Assembly: GCF_016185115.1 (NCBI RefSeq)
Contig: NZ_JACPOF010000001.1
Span: forward strand, 1 to 64,000
Length of the DNA stretch: 64,000 nucleotides
Source: Polaromonas sp.
GTDB lineage: Bacteria; Pseudomonadota; Gammaproteobacteria; Burkholderiales; Burkholderiaceae_C
Direction: 5' to 3'
Both the position numbers and the translations under genes were made by a program. The notes under the pieces were generated by a model. It searched no databases. It worked only from the letters and a program-made list of their open reading frames with translations, and was not told the origin of the DNA. Below are positions 56,340 to 64,000 of this stretch, piece after piece; the first letter of the stretch is position 1; each line of letters opens with the position of its first letter.

Positions 56340-57674
56340 TCAGGTCTTCAGGAGGTAAACAAAGAAGCCCTCGACACGCTTTTTCTGCTCTTCGCGGATC
56401 GGCTGCTCCAGCACATCGGCAACCCTGAACCCATGGCTGGCGGCCAGCGCCCTCAGGTAGTGCAGCGAATGTGCATAACGCTGGCTGGGCATGAGCCGGT
56501 ACTCGACATCCGCCCCCGCCGATCCATCCTCATCCTGTTCGGCCCGCTCCACTGAAAAACAGAACAGGCCGCCAGGCTCCAGCACACGCTCAACGCCTGC
56601 AAACACGGCTTCCAGCGCCCCGACATAAATGAACACGTCGGCAGACAACACCATGTCATAGCGCTGGTCTGTGCCCTGCAGAAAACTCGCCAGATCAGCC
56701 TGCACCAGGCTGCTGTAAACACCCAGCTCGCCGGCCCTCGCAATCATTTTTGACGACAGGTCCACGCCGTCCACCCGATCTGCAAAGGCTTTTACCAGCG
56801 GGCCGCACAGGCCGGTGCCGCAACCCAGGTCAAGCGCAGCACGATAGTGTTTTTTGCCCACCGCCTGCGCGTGCCCGACCAGCACGCTGTGCGCCTTGTA
56901 GCCCAGCACATTGACGAGGTGGGTGTCGAACAACCCCGCGTAGTCATCAAACAATGCCTCGACATACCCGGGCGGCGCGGTGGCTGGTGCGCCCTCGCCC
57001 GTCAGTGATGCCAGAAAGTAGCCGTTGAGCGCCGCATCACCGCCCAGCGCAATGGCCTGCCTGAACGATGCGGCTGCGTCTTCGCGGTAGCCCAGGTCCT
57101 TGAGGATGCCCGCGCGCTGGCTCCAGGGCCGGTGCTGCTTGGGGTCAATCTCAAGCAGGGTATCGAACGCGCGCAGCGCATCTTCAAGCCGCTCCAGCCT
57201 GTGCAGGGCTTCTGCCCGAACAGCCCAGCCATCGGTGTTGGCTGGCTCACGCGCGACCAGCCGCGCGCTGGCCGCCAGCGATTCGGCATGACGGCCCATG
57301 GTGTTGAGCAGCACGCTGCGCTGGTAGAGGGCGGGAACGCTGTCGGGCTTCAGGGTCAGCGCGCTGTCCAGGCTGGCCAGCGCATCGTCATGGCGCCCCA
57401 ATGTTGCAAGCGCCTCGCTGCGGTGCAGCCAGGCGTCCAGGTAGGCAGGGTCTGTCGCGAGGGCCTGCTCAAGCAGCGGCAGGGCTGCCTGCGGATCATC
57501 GAGCCGGATGAGCGTGGCGGCCAGGTTGCCGAGCGTGGAGACGCGACCCGGCACAAGCAGCAATGCCTCTTCAAAACTGCTGCGCGCCTCAGGAAAGCTG
57601 CCTGCTTCGTAATGCGCTATGCCTGCAAGAAAAGCGCGTTTGGCTTCTTCAAAATGGGGTGGGGTGCTGCTCAT
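56340..57674 (-). CDS. TPR-repeat SAM-dependent methyltransferase
   Basis: 444 residues from the ATG at 57674 (a GTG two codons upstream is possible). Residues 1-225 are tetratricopeptide repeats (ARSSFEEALLLVPGRVSTLG, AYLDAWLHRSEALATLGRHD). Residues 245-444 are a class I methyltransferase with ALDLGCGTGLCGPLV (SAM motif I) and DMVLSADVFIYVGALE. The TPR part probably binds a protein substrate. Stands alone, followed by a terminator. Confidence 0.85.
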   Translation of the reverse strand: MSSTPPHFEEAKRAFLAGIAHYEAGSFPEARSSFEEALLLVPGRVSTLGNLAATLIRLDDPQAALPLLEQALATDPAYLDAWLHRSEALATLGRHDDALASLDSALTLKPDSVPALYQRSVLLNTMGRHAESLAASARLVAREPANTDGWAVRAEALHRLERLEDALRAFDTLLEIDPKQHRPWSQRAGILKDLGYREDAAASFRQAIALGGDAALNGYFLASLTGEGAPATAPPGYVEALFDDYAGLFDTHLVNVLGYKAHSVLVGHAQAVGKKHYRAALDLGCGTGLCGPLVKAFADRVDGVDLSSKMIARAGELGVYSSLVQADLASFLQGTDQRYDMVLSADVFIYVGALEAVFAGVERVLEPGGLFCFSVERAEQDEDGSAGADVEYRLMPSQRYAHSLHYLRALAASHGFRVADVLEQPIREEQKKRVEGFFVYLLKT

Positions 57675-57711
57675 GGGCACTGTTTATACATGCTGCCCGC
57701 CAGTCACAAAT

Positions 57712-57747
57712 AAAAATGCCCGCCGCATGAAGCGGGCGGGCATTTTT
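57712..57747. terminator. Bidirectional terminator
   Basis: AAAAATGCCCGCC with GCGGGCGGGCATTTTT around a short loop, one bulged base. It lies after the Bug gene at 57770 (minus strand) and upstream of the TPR-methyltransferase gene. Confidence 0.85.
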
Positions 57748-57769
57748 GCCTCGTCAAACTGGCAAACGT

Positions 57770-58762
57770 CTATTCAGCCTGAATGCCGAATTCCTTGATG
57801 ACCTTGGCGTAGCGGTTGTGGTCAAACGCATTGAGCTTGCCCAGCGTGGCAGGGTCGCCGCCCACGGGCACCAGTGCCAGCGTGACCATCTTGGCCTGCA
57901 CGTCGGACATCTTGAGGATGTCGTTCATGTTGGCGTTGAGTGTGCGCACCACATCGGCAGGCATGCCCTTGGGGCCCATCAGGCCTTGCCATGCGCCGAC
58001 GTTCACGTCAGCCACACCGGCTTCAGCCAGCGTGGGCACGTTGGGCTGCAGGGGGGAGCGTTTCGGGTCGGCCACCGCAATGTTGAGCAGCTTGCCGGAG
58101 GTGATGTGCGGCAGCACCGGGCCCAGCGTGGTCCAGAACATGGGCACATGGCCACCGACCAGGTCCACCACTGCAGGGCCGCTGCCGCGGTAAGGCACCT
58201 GTGCAATCTTCACTGCGGCCGCCTTGTTGAAGGTCTCGCCCAGGATGTGCATGGGTGAACCGCTGCCTGGGCTGGCATAACCCTTGACCTTGCCGGCCTT
58301 CGCGGCGTCAACAAGCTGCTTGACGCTGGTGATGCCGGTGTCCTTGTTGACAACCAGGAACAGCGACTGGCTGCCAGCCTGGATGATGGGCGTGAAGTCG
58401 TTGAGCACGTCGTAAGCTGCACCCGAGCCGGACTTCAGCACCAGCGTGGCGATGGAGATGGTGTTCGGCGTGAACAGCAGCGTGTAGCCGTCTGCAGGCG
58501 CCTTGGCCACAAAGGCATTGCCAATGGTGCCGCTGGCGCCCGGCTTGTTGTCAACAACAACCGGCACGCCAAGCTTGGTGGAAAGCTTTTCAGCATAAAG
58601 ACGGGCCAGCGCATCGGTGTCGCCGCCTGGCGGGTAAGACACGACGATGGTGATGGGCTTGCTGGGGTAAAGCTGTGCCATGGCAGGAGCCGAGGCAAAT
58701 GTGGCGGTGATGGCGGCCATCACACCCAGGAGGGTGAGGACACGGCGACGGGCGTTTTGCAT
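57770..58762 (-). CDS. Bug/TctC-type periplasmic solute receptor
   Basis: 330 residues from the ATG at 58762, behind AAGGAG. Signal peptide ends PAMAQL. YPSKPITIVVSYPPGGDTDA, VVVDNKPGASGTIGNAFVAK, APADGYTLLFTP, QVPYRGSGPAVVDLVGGHV. Last gene of the operon esterase-RidA-Bug. Confidence 0.88.
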   Translation of the reverse strand: MQNARRRVLTLLGVMAAITATFASAPAMAQLYPSKPITIVVSYPPGGDTDALARLYAEKLSTKLGVPVVVDNKPGASGTIGNAFVAKAPADGYTLLFTPNTISIATLVLKSGSGAAYDVLNDFTPIIQAGSQSLFLVVNKDTGITSVKQLVDAAKAGKVKGYASPGSGSPMHILGETFNKAAAVKIAQVPYRGSGPAVVDLVGGHVPMFWTTLGPVLPHITSGKLLNIAVADPKRSPLQPNVPTLAEAGVADVNVGAWQGLMGPKGMPADVVRTLNANMNDILKMSDVQAKMVTLALVPVGGDPATLGKLNAFDHNRYAKVIKEFGIQAE

Positions 58763-58829
58763 GAAGACTCCTTGGAAAGTGGAAACAACTGACAGATGGA
58801 AACGGGGAAAAAAAGACAACAACGAAAAG

Positions 58830-59213
58830 CTAAGACCTTGCAGAGTCAACCATCGCATAGGCAACGATCTCAATTTTCATGCCAGGCACGACCAGCGCGA
58901 CACCTGCGCTTGAACGATTGGGGTATGGCGCGGTGAAGAACTCGCGGTAAATGCTGTCGATGACGGGCATGTCGGCCACATCGCTCATGTAGATCAGCAC
59001 CTGCGCCACGTCGGCCAGCGTACCGCCTGCGGCCTCGAGCGCCATCTTCAGATTGGTCAGCGTCAGGCGCGTCTGGTCCTCAATCGAACCGGTATCGATC
59101 GTGCCGTCCTTGCGCACTGGGCCATGCGCCGTGAACAGCATGCCGGCAGATTTCACCGCCCACGAAAATGGCTGTTTGAGCGGCGGCAGGCCGATGTCTA
59201 TGACTTCTTTCAT
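58830..59213 (-). CDS. RidA/YjgF family protein
   Basis: 127 residues: FSWAVKSAGMLFTAHGPVRK, QTRLTLTNLKMALEAAGGTL, VAQVLIYMSDVADMPVIDSI, FFTAPYPNRSSAGVALVVPG. The Arg in PNRSS is the active-site position for imine deamination. Its start overlaps the esterase stop by ATGA. May be a side-branch deaminase in breakdown of a nitrogen-containing compound. Confidence 0.88.
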   Translation of the reverse strand: MKEVIDIGLPPLKQPFSWAVKSAGMLFTAHGPVRKDGTIDTGSIEDQTRLTLTNLKMALEAAGGTLADVAQVLIYMSDVADMPVIDSIYREFFTAPYPNRSSAGVALVVPGMKIEIVAYAMVDSARS

Positions 59214-60115
59214 CAGGCGGTTTCCAGCTTGTCAGCGGTTTGCGTTTCACCAGTGAATTCGGCGAGTTTGGCGTACCACGGATGGTGCGCATCATGCAGC
59301 GATGTGTGCGCGCTGAAGTGGTCCTGCCCCGGCATGATGCGCAATTCAACAGGCGCGTTCTGCAGCCTGAGCAGCGCCTGGATGCGCAGGTTGGACTTCT
59401 GCACACGTTCGCTGTCATGCTCGCCATGGCTCAGATAAAACGGCACGCTGTTGCCGGCCGTCCAGCAGATCGGGCTCATCACGGCATCAAGCGACGGGTC
59501 TTTCAGCACCATGCTGTACACGCGCTCTTCAAGGCTGCCGGGCGCGGGTGCGGGGTGGTAAAGATCCATGATGGCGCTGATGGGCAGGCAGCCCTTCACC
59601 GCTGATTGCGGCACGCCAAAACGCGCGCGGTCTACCGGCCGCAACGCCACCAGCGATGCGAGGTGCGCGCCAGCGGAATGCCCGCCAAGATAAAGACGCC
59701 ACGGGTCACCGCCCTGGCGATGAATGTATTGATAGACATGGCCCAGCATGTCCAGGCTGTCGTCAAAAGCTGCGGGCAACTTCGCCTCGCCCACCAGGCG
59801 GTAAGACGGCGACACCAGCACGCAGCCCATGGCCGTGATGTGCTTCGCCATGAAGGCGTTGTAGTCGCGGTAGCCGTTGGTCCAGCCGCCGCCGTGCCAG
59901 AAGATCACAACCGGCGCGTTTTCTGCACCAATGGGGCTGTACACGTCGTAGCGATGCAGGCGGTGCGGTCCGTAGGCGATGTCCTTGTGGACATCCATGC
60001 CCACCGCACTCTCCGGTTCCCGGGCCCATCCCATCACCTCGCAGGCGTAGTCTTCGGCGGCCTTGAAAGGCATGGGTATCTGGCCATCGGGATTGGCCTC
60101 GTCGTAAGTCAGCAT
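59213..60115 (-). CDS. Alpha/beta hydrolase, esterase / kynurenine-formamidase like
   Basis: 300 residues. Oxyanion motif VIFWHGGGWTNGYRDY, nucleophile YLGGHSAGAHLASLVAL, Asp in HGEHDSERV, His in MPGQDHFSAHT. HGGGW and GHSAGAHL are typical of the BD-FAE / formamidase-like group. First gene of the three-gene operon, divergent from a GntR regulator. Its pairing with RidA suggests an amide or ester of a nitrogen compound. Confidence 0.85.
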   Translation of the reverse strand: MLTYDEANPDGQIPMPFKAAEDYACEVMGWAREPESAVGMDVHKDIAYGPHRLHRYDVYSPIGAENAPVVIFWHGGGWTNGYRDYNAFMAKHITAMGCVLVSPSYRLVGEAKLPAAFDDSLDMLGHVYQYIHRQGGDPWRLYLGGHSAGAHLASLVALRPVDRARFGVPQSAVKGCLPISAIMDLYHPAPAPGSLEERVYSMVLKDPSLDAVMSPICWTAGNSVPFYLSHGEHDSERVQKSNLRIQALLRLQNAPVELRIMPGQDHFSAHTSLHDAHHPWYAKLAEFTGETQTADKLETA

Positions 60116-60131
60116 ATGAGCGGATGTTATG

Positions 60132-60162
60132 AATATAAATTTTTAACGTCAATATAAATTTT
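60132..60162. promoter_or_regulatory. Direct repeat operator candidate upstream of the GntR gene
   Basis: AATATAAATTTT occurs at 60132-60143 and again at 60151-60162, with 7 bases between and a 19-base period. It lies in the 72-base gap between divergent genes and must overlap both promoters. Confidence 0.55.
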
Positions 60163-60187
60163 GAAAATTCCGTAGAATTCACACAAG

Positions 60188-60892
60188 ATGGCCGATTCCG
60201 TTTCACCAGTGAAAGACAAGACCCTTGCAGACCGCGCTTTGCGGCTTTTGCGCGATGACATCCTGGCCGTCAGGCTGGTGCCCGACGAGCGCCTGCGCAT
60301 CGCTGAGCTGCAAAAGCGCTATGACCTCGGCATCAGCCCGCTGCGTGAAGCACTGCTGCGCCTCATCAGCGAAGGCCTGGTGGTCGCAGAAGGCCAGCGC
60401 GGTTTTGCTGTGGCTTCTGTCTCGCTTGAAGAATTGCAGGACCTGACCCGCGCCCGCATCCGCATTGAAAGCCTGCTGGTCACCGAAGCCATCGCCATGG
60501 GCGATGCAGAGTGGGAGGCCGGCGTGGTCGCAGCCTTTCACCGCCTGTCACTCGCCAACCTGCCCGGCGACCATCACGATGAGAAAACCACCATGTACTG
60601 GGAAAGCTGCCATCGCGCCTTTCATGATGCGCTGGTGGCGGGCTGCGGCTCACCCTGGCTGCTGCGCATGCACGCCCAGATGGTCGACCACTCCAAACGC
60701 TATCGCCGTATTCGCCTCTTCCACTCAGTGCCCGCCAAAGAGCTGGTGCGAACGGTCAATGACGAACACGAGTTGCTGATGAAAGCCATGCTGGCCCGCG
60801 ACACCCAACGTGCGGTGGAACTGGTGCACAGTCATTTGAACAACACGGCTACCGCTGTGAGTTCGTTCTGGAAGCCAGGCGTCGGCGTATAG
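60188..60892 (+). CDS. GntR-family regulator (FCD/FadR type)
   Basis: 234 residues. N-terminal winged HTH (LADRALRLLRDDILAVRLVP, RYDLGISPLREALLRLISEG, FAVASVSLEELQDLTRARI); C-terminal helical FCD domain with metal/ligand His residues (ESCHRAFHDALVAGC, NDEHELLMKAMLARD, LVHSHLNNT). It is expected to repress the divergent esterase-RidA-Bug operon. Confidence 0.88.
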   Translation: MADSVSPVKDKTLADRALRLLRDDILAVRLVPDERLRIAELQKRYDLGISPLREALLRLISEGLVVAEGQRGFAVASVSLEELQDLTRARIRIESLLVTEAIAMGDAEWEAGVVAAFHRLSLANLPGDHHDEKTTMYWESCHRAFHDALVAGCGSPWLLRMHAQMVDHSKRYRRIRLFHSVPAKELVRTVNDEHELLMKAMLARDTQRAVELVHSHLNNTATAVSSFWKPGVGV

Positions 60893-60895
60893 ACA

Positions 60896-62347
60896 CTAGA
60901 CCTTTCTTGTTGAGGCACGGCTCCCGAGCGAGATGCCCAGAGCGAGAAGTATCAGCATGCCCGCGACTGCAAACGTAATCTGCATACCGCTGGCAACCGC
61001 CTCCGGCTGCGCAGTGGCAACGTCGCCACTCGCCGCCGCGAATGCAAACACGGCGCCCATCACCGAGGCACCTGTGATGAGCCCCAGATTGCGAGACAAA
61101 TTGAGCATGCCCGAGATGACGCCGCGCTGGTCTGGGCGTATGTCTTTCATGACTGCCGTGTTGTTGGCGGTCTGGAACAGCGCATAGCCGACGGTGATGA
61201 CGACGATGGGCGCAAGGTAACCGGGGATGCCCAGCGCCGTTGGCAAGATGAAAAGAGCAAAGCAACCCCCAGCCATCGCGGTGAGCCCCGCCACAGTCAT
61301 GCGTTGTGCGCCAAAGCGGTCGGCGATTCGGCCTGCGGGCACGCCTGTCAACGCGACAACAAATGGGCCGACGGCCAGAACCAGGCCCACAGCAGTTGAA
61401 TCAAGCTCCAGCGCACGCGCGAGATAAAACGGCCCGACCACCAGGGTTGCCATCATCACCGTGGCGACCAGCGTGCTTGTTGCAAGGCTTGAGCTGAGCG
61501 CAACATCGCGGAACATCGCCAGGCGTATCAGGGGTGATGCCGCCTTTGACTCGATGAGCACAAACAGACCCACACCCACTGCAGCCAGCAGCAGCAAAGC
61601 CATGTTGGGCAAACCAAAGCCGCTGCGTGCGCCGCCGGGGTGAAGCGTCATGGCCAGCGCATAGGCCGTGAGCGTCAAGGCAAGCAGCAAGGTGCCCAGC
61701 CGGTCAAGGCCCGCCGCCCCTGCTTTGCGCTCCGCGCCGTCGGGCGGCAGGCAGCGATACGCAAGACCCAACGCCACAATGCCCAGCGGCAGGTTGACGA
61801 GAAAGATGGCGCGCCAGCCCAGCCACGCAATCAGCACGCCACCCAGCGAGGGTCCGAGCGCCGTGCCGATGGCAGACATGGTGCCCAGCAAGCCCATCGC
61901 GCTGCCGGTTTTCTCTTTGGGCACTGTCTCGCCGACAAAGGCCATGGTGAGCGCCATCATGATGGCAGCGCCCAGCCCCTGCAGCGCCCTGGCGGCCACC
62001 AGCAGCCAGAGCGTGGGCGCCATGCCGCAAAGGACCGAGGCCAGCGTGAAGAGCGCTATGCCGGCCAGAAGCAGACGCCGGCGGCCAACGATATCGCCCA
62101 GCTTGCCTGCACTGACAATGAGGGTGGTGATGGCGAGCAGATAAGCCAGCACCACCCACTGCACCTGCTGGAAGGTTGCGCCGAACACCTGTGCGAGCGT
62201 CGGCAGGCCTACATTGGCGATGCTGGTGCCCAGCGAAGACAGCAGTACCGACAGGGACAGACTGGCAAGCGCCCAGCGGACAGCGCGCACCGGGTCCCGG
62301 GTAGCAGCAGTAGCCTGATCAAGGCCCGAAATGATTGGGTTGGACAT
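60896..62347 (-). CDS. MFS transporter, DHA2 (EmrB/QacA) type
   Basis: 483 residues, about 14 membrane segments. Family motifs: LGTSIANVGLPTLAQVFGAT, LGDIVGRRRLLLAGIALF (motif A), ALQGLGAAIMMALTMAFVGE and LGPSLGGVLIAWLGWRAIFL (motif C region). Probably a drug or metabolite exporter driven by protons. It converges with the GntR gene only 3 bases away. Confidence 0.9.
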   Translation of the reverse strand: MSNPIISGLDQATAATRDPVRAVRWALASLSLSVLLSSLGTSIANVGLPTLAQVFGATFQQVQWVVLAYLLAITTLIVSAGKLGDIVGRRRLLLAGIALFTLASVLCGMAPTLWLLVAARALQGLGAAIMMALTMAFVGETVPKEKTGSAMGLLGTMSAIGTALGPSLGGVLIAWLGWRAIFLVNLPLGIVALGLAYRCLPPDGAERKAGAAGLDRLGTLLLALTLTAYALAMTLHPGGARSGFGLPNMALLLLAAVGVGLFVLIESKAASPLIRLAMFRDVALSSSLATSTLVATVMMATLVVGPFYLARALELDSTAVGLVLAVGPFVVALTGVPAGRIADRFGAQRMTVAGLTAMAGGCFALFILPTALGIPGYLAPIVVITVGYALFQTANNTAVMKDIRPDQRGVISGMLNLSRNLGLITGASVMGAVFAFAAASGDVATAQPEAVASGMQITFAVAGMLILLALGISLGSRASTRKV

Positions 62348-62384
62348 AACTTCCTTTGTTGTTTCAGCTCCCGAAATGGAGTTC

Positions 62385-62651
62385 TAGGGCCTGTCATCCT
62401 ATAAATCGCCTCCGCGCTGGGGCTGCAAGGGGTGCAGCGCTAGACGCAGGCCGCCGGCCGGGGTAATCCCCGGTCAAGGACTGCAACGACGCGAGGCATC
62501 CCTTGCAGCCCCAGCCCTTCGGGTGGCCCCCGGAAAAGACTGCACTCGTTGTTGCGAAGCCTCACCGGGGATTACCCCGGTTTCGTTTCGCGCCTAGATT
62601 GCAATCCTTCCGGGGGCCACGCGGAGGTGATTTATAGGACGACAGGCCCTA
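62385..62651. mobile_element. MITE-like structured element 2 (32-bp imperfect TIRs)
   Basis: 267 bp. Arms 62385-62416 and 62620-62651 are complementary except at 2 positions (TAGGGCCTGTCATCCTATAA then ATCGCCTCCGCG). Two internal perfect stems: CTGGGGCTGCAAGGG (62417-62431 with 62500-62514) and GTGGCCCCCGGAA (62523-62535 with 62608-62620). The loop of the first contains GGGGTAATCCCC (62460-62471) followed by TGCAACGACGCG, homologous to element 1 (GGGGTAGACCCC, TGCAACGCCGCG). No coding capacity. Confidence 0.8.
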
Positions 62652-62749
62652 AGCGTATGTCCTGGCCAGACAAAGCGGAAGACGCAGCAGTTGCAGGTAA
62701 TCATTGCGTTTGACGCCACATCAACTCAAATTGCGTTATGGTTGGACTC

Positions 62750-63649
62750 ATGGCCACACTTGATCTGAACCTGCTGGTGACCCTGGATGTACTGCTGCAG
62801 GAAGGCAGCGTTGCAGGGGCAGCACGCCGCCTGCGGCTCAGCCCGTCTGCCATGAGCCGCGCCTTGGCGCGATTGCGCGAAACCACCGGTGACCCGTTGC
62901 TGGTCAGGGCTGGTCGCGGCCTGGTGCCGACGCCGCGGGCGCTTGAGCTGCGCGAGCGGGTCAGCCAGCTGGTCGAGCAAAGCGAAGAAGTGCTTCGCCC
63001 TGCCCGGACGCTGAAACTGAAAAAGCTGGCCAGAACCTTCACCCTGCGCACCAGCGACGGTTTTGTCGAAAATTTCGGGCCGGACCTGATTGCCCGCGTC
63101 AGCAAGGAAGCGCCCGGCGTGACACTGCGGTTTGTACAAAAGCCTGACAAGGACAGCACGCCCCTGCGTGGCGGCACGGTAGACCTCGAAACCGGTGTCA
63201 TAGGCCATGACATGGGACCAGAGCTGCGTGTTCAGGCCCTGTTCCGCGACCGCTTCACAGGCGTGGTTCGTGCGGGCCACCCGCTAAGCCAGGGCGAGAT
63301 CACGCCCGAACGTTATGCGGCCGGCCGGCACATCTGGGTATCACGACGCGGCCATGCGGGCGGGCCGGTAGACGATGCCCTGAAACTGCTGGGTCTGGCG
63401 CGCCATGTCGCCACCATTGTTTCGGGCTTCTCAAGTGCGCTGGCGCTGGCAAAGGCATCCGACATGATTGCCACTGTTCCTGAACGACACACCGGCAGGC
63501 TGCGCGAAGGCATGTTCAGTTTTGCCCTGCCCGTGGCCGTGCCGGAAGTCACGGTGTCGATGTTCTGGCACCCCAGACTGCACGCCGATCTGGCGCACAG
63601 CTGGCTGCGCGGGTGCGTGCGGGATGTTTGCGCTGAAACCAGCGACTGA
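62750..63649 (+). CDS. LysR-family regulator
   Basis: 299 residues from the ATG at 62750 (ATG 62738 possible). N-terminus LDLNLLVTLDVLLQEGSVAG and AARRLRLSPSAMSRALARLR is of the NodD/NahR-like branch. The effector domain contains DLETGVIGHDMGPELRVQAL and LALAKASDMIATVPERH. Its target may be the divergent MFS exporter gene, although a 267-bp structured element lies between them. Confidence 0.85.
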   Translation: MATLDLNLLVTLDVLLQEGSVAGAARRLRLSPSAMSRALARLRETTGDPLLVRAGRGLVPTPRALELRERVSQLVEQSEEVLRPARTLKLKKLARTFTLRTSDGFVENFGPDLIARVSKEAPGVTLRFVQKPDKDSTPLRGGTVDLETGVIGHDMGPELRVQALFRDRFTGVVRAGHPLSQGEITPERYAAGRHIWVSRRGHAGGPVDDALKLLGLARHVATIVSGFSSALALAKASDMIATVPERHTGRLREGMFSFALPVAVPEVTVSMFWHPRLHADLAHSWLRGCVRDVCAETSD

Positions 63650-63653
63650 CATG

Positions 63654-63735
63654 CTACATATTTAATAGCTACTCACGTACGTAAACAAAGGGCTGGAGGC
63701 CTAAAATGCCCCTGAAAATGGCCCAAAAGAGCAGT
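63654..63735 (-). repeat. Interspersed repeat family 1, copy 5
   Basis: Core TAGCTACTCACG at 63666-63677 (one change from the other copies), then TACGTAAACAAAGGGCTGGA, GGCCTAAAATGCCCCTG and a CCCAAAAGAGCAGTTTTGGG hairpin. Between the LysR gene and the convergent partial gene. Confidence 0.78.
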
Positions 63736-63785
63736 TTTGGGCTCACTTTTAGCGTCTGGAAGCCTTCAAAAAAAAGCCTTAGAAC

Positions 63786-63841
63786 TTAATGCGTCAAAAA
63801 TAAATCATTAAGCACTTAAGGATTTATTAAAGACGCATTAA
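63786..63841. repeat. AT-rich nested palindrome
   Basis: Outer arms TTAATGCGTC (63786-63795) and GACGCATTAA (63832-63841); inner arms AATAAATC (63799-63806) and GATTTATT (63821-63828); each pair separated by AAA. It lies between two convergent genes. It may serve as a terminator or as an operator; it lacks the GC stem and T-run of a classic terminator. Confidence 0.7.
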
Positions 63842-63858
63842 ATCCATCGACCAGTGAC

Positions 63859-64000
63859 TCAGCCCTTGCGCGCAGCCAGCAACCTGTCCGCGTACTCCTG
63901 CCAGGCGGCATCCTTGCCCACACCGTTGAAAACGCCGGCTTTGGCCTGGTCGGCGACCCACTGCTGCTTGTCGGCAATCGATGCTGTCATGTAGGGCTCA
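63859..64000 (-). CDS. C-terminal end of an unidentified gene (truncated by window)
   Basis: A minus-strand frame runs from the window edge to a TGA (complement 63859-63861) and encodes about 47 residues: EPYMTASIADKQQWVADQAK, then AGVFNGVGKDAAWQEYADRL and LAARKG. The amphipathic C-terminal helix resembles the end of a periplasmic solute-binding protein, but too little is visible to name it. Confidence 0.5.
   Translation of the reverse strand, partial: EPYMTASIADKQQWVADQAKAGVFNGVGKDAAWQEYADRLLAARKG

Noticed and set aside
62385..62651. Structured element as an insertion sequence
   Set aside because: It has terminal inverted repeats but no transposase frame and no clear target duplication, so only a MITE-like label is justified.

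Overview
The window reads as a chromosome segment of a betaproteobacterium of the Comamonadaceae type (Polaromonas, Rhodoferax or a relative). This is inferred from the combination of a Box (aerobic benzoyl-CoA) pathway, a protocatechuate 4,5-cleavage (pmd/lig) operon, several Bug/TctC-type solute receptors without membrane partners, and two families of short intergenic repeats. No rRNA or marker gene is present to fix the genus.

Region 1 (1-10690) is the right part of a prophage or phage-derived integrative element. It is a long + strand train of small genes, most joined by ATGA or GTGA overlaps. It includes a pentapeptide-repeat protein cut by the window edge, a YqaJ-like exonuclease with a conserved unknown partner, an HNH endonuclease, a DUF4224 protein and a tyrosine integrase. 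It ends just before a complete tRNA-Arg(UCU) at 10691-10767. No capsid, tail or lysis genes are in view.

Region 2 (10.8-15.8 kb) holds a LysR regulator divergent from an OHCU decarboxylase (uraD) and a Bug receptor, then a Tat-exported amidohydrolase lipoprotein and a DUF488 protein. Region 3 (16-27.8 kb) is the benzoate block: boxR-boxC-boxB on the minus strand, divergent from a flavodoxin, benzoate-CoA ligase and a complete Liv-type ABC importer. boxA, which normally supplies electrons to BoxB, is not here; a flavodoxin gene sits at the promoter instead. A large orphan sensor kinase follows.

Region 4 (31-41.4 kb) has an IclR regulator divergent from pobA (4-hydroxybenzoate to protocatechuate), with an operator like those of PobR/PcaU, and then mixed genes: a CaiB-type CoA-transferase, DUF2059, YgiQ radical SAM, DUF2784, CHRD, two small lipoproteins, GST and an aldo/keto reductase. 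Region 5 (41.5-49.4 kb) is the protocatechuate 4,5-cleavage operon on the minus strand (hydrolase, ModA-like protein, pmdE, pmdF, pmdD, pmdA, pmdB, pmdC) with a terminator at its end and a divergent LysR gene. PobA and this operon together take 4-hydroxybenzoate to pyruvate and oxaloacetate.

Region 6 (49.5-64 kb) carries further uptake and catabolic genes: Bug receptors, a LivK-type binding protein, aroE, DUF4124, a small XRE regulator, aldehyde dehydrogenase, a TPR-methyltransferase, a RidA/esterase/Bug operon with a divergent GntR regulator, an MFS exporter, another LysR gene and the end of an unidentified gene.

The least explained DNA is intergenic. A five-copy repeat with a TAGCTGCTCACG core occurs near AT-rich palindromes. 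A six-copy GC-rich repeat sits in gaps between catabolic genes. Two 267/268-bp elements with terminal inverted repeats share one folded architecture and each lies directly upstream of a LysR gene.
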